Origin: Anaerolineaceae bacterium
GTDB taxonomy: Bacteria; Chloroflexota; Anaerolineae; Promineifilales; Promineifilaceae
Reading direction: 5' to 3'
Length of the DNA: 39,441 nt
NCBI GenBank assembly: GCA_002699125.1
Contig: PABI01000172.1
Location: 1 to 39,441 of the forward strand
Shown piece by piece: positions 39,277-39,441 of this stretch (positions are counted from its first letter, which is position 1; every line of letters starts with the position of its first letter). The position numbers were made by a program, and so were the translations under genes. The notes below the pieces were generated by a model. It worked only from the letters and a program-made list of their open reading frames with translations, was not told the origin of the DNA and ran no database searches.

Positions 39277-39335
39277 AAATCGCCCCTGTTTGCACTAAGT
39301 GGGTAGAAACCCGCTACTTTTGCACAAAATTAAGG

Positions 39336-39340
39336 TTATA
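39336..39340. repeat. Right target site duplication TTATA
   Basis: Matches the left copy at 37854-37858. The remaining bases to 39441 hold no feature I can support. Confidence 0.75.
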
Positions 39341-39441
39341 CTTGTCTTTCTCTACCGGACACCTAAGTTTGTACAGGTTGCCCAAACAAATGAAAGGCAA
39401 CCAGAATATCTAAATCATGCGTCATTGAATATTTCACCCAG

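Larger units (their letters stand above)
37859..39335 (+). mobile_element. Insertion sequence, 1477 bp, IS4-superfamily-like
   Basis: The element begins CCTTGTTTTTGCGCAAAG and ends, read inwards on the other strand, CCTTAATTTTGTGCAAAAG, giving imperfect terminal inverted repeats. Each end has a second, subterminal copy of the motif TGCAAA...GG...TTTCTAC: left near 37894-37923, right near 39270-39299. TTATA is duplicated on both sides. It carries one transposase gene split by a frameshift. The ACGGCCGT palindrome so common elsewhere is absent here, consistent with recent arrival. The exact IS family cannot be set by eye. Confidence 0.88.

Overview
The window looks like a chromosomal segment of a free-living bacterium, most likely Chloroflexota (Anaerolineae-like). 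This is inference. It rests on lipoproteins with long Thr/Pro linkers, T-box riboswitches on aminoacyl-tRNA synthetase genes, a membrane-anchored 'baseplate J-like' protein, an archaeal-type valyl-tRNA synthetase and no visible outer-membrane or LPS genes. I see no rRNA, tRNA or CRISPR array.

Layout. 1-560: start of a bacterial-type valS (minus strand, running off the window) with its T-box leader and promoter. 670-6388: a small membrane protein, a MocR-type regulator, and two lipoproteins with a glycosidase-like beta-propeller, one of them fused to a sugar-binding protein. 6400-23133: a long minus-strand series holding a DUF454 protein, a methyltransferase, an anchored cyclophilin, two giant paralogous membrane/propeller proteins, a lytic transglycosylase lipoprotein with TPR-like repeats, two paralogous coiled-coil membrane proteins, a shortened substrate-binding protein, MltG, RuvX, a NUDIX hydrolase and a baseplate-J-like protein. 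23206-31107: alaS, a propeller lipoprotein, lipoate-protein ligase, a receiver-histidine kinase hybrid (plus strand) and an M23 peptidase lipoprotein. 31211-34188: promoter, T-box leader and an archaeal-type valS (plus strand). 34276-37724: ccdA with a thioredoxin-like lipoprotein, then thyA, an 86-aa protein and folA. 37859-39335: a complete insertion sequence with a 5-bp target duplication and a frameshifted transposase.

Working together. Many genes act on the cell envelope: a Slt-type transglycosylase, MltG, an M23 peptidase, an anchored cyclophilin, CcdA plus a thioredoxin-like reductant carrier, and several surface beta-propellers. The valS genes are under tRNA-sensing T-box control, both reading a GTC specifier. 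thyA and folA sit together as a dTMP/folate unit.

Two genome-scale signals stand out. First, the octamer palindrome ACGGCCGT occurs about 73 times by hand count, roughly once per 540 bp where about one is expected from composition. It is scattered through genes in all reading frames and absent from the insertion sequence. It behaves like the HIP1 palindrome of cyanobacteria. Second, many short intergenic gaps hold imperfect inverted repeats built from tandem 7-9-nt words. The same kind of element also lies inside both T-box leaders, in frame inside the archaeal-type valS, and across the signal peptide of the shortened substrate-binding protein.
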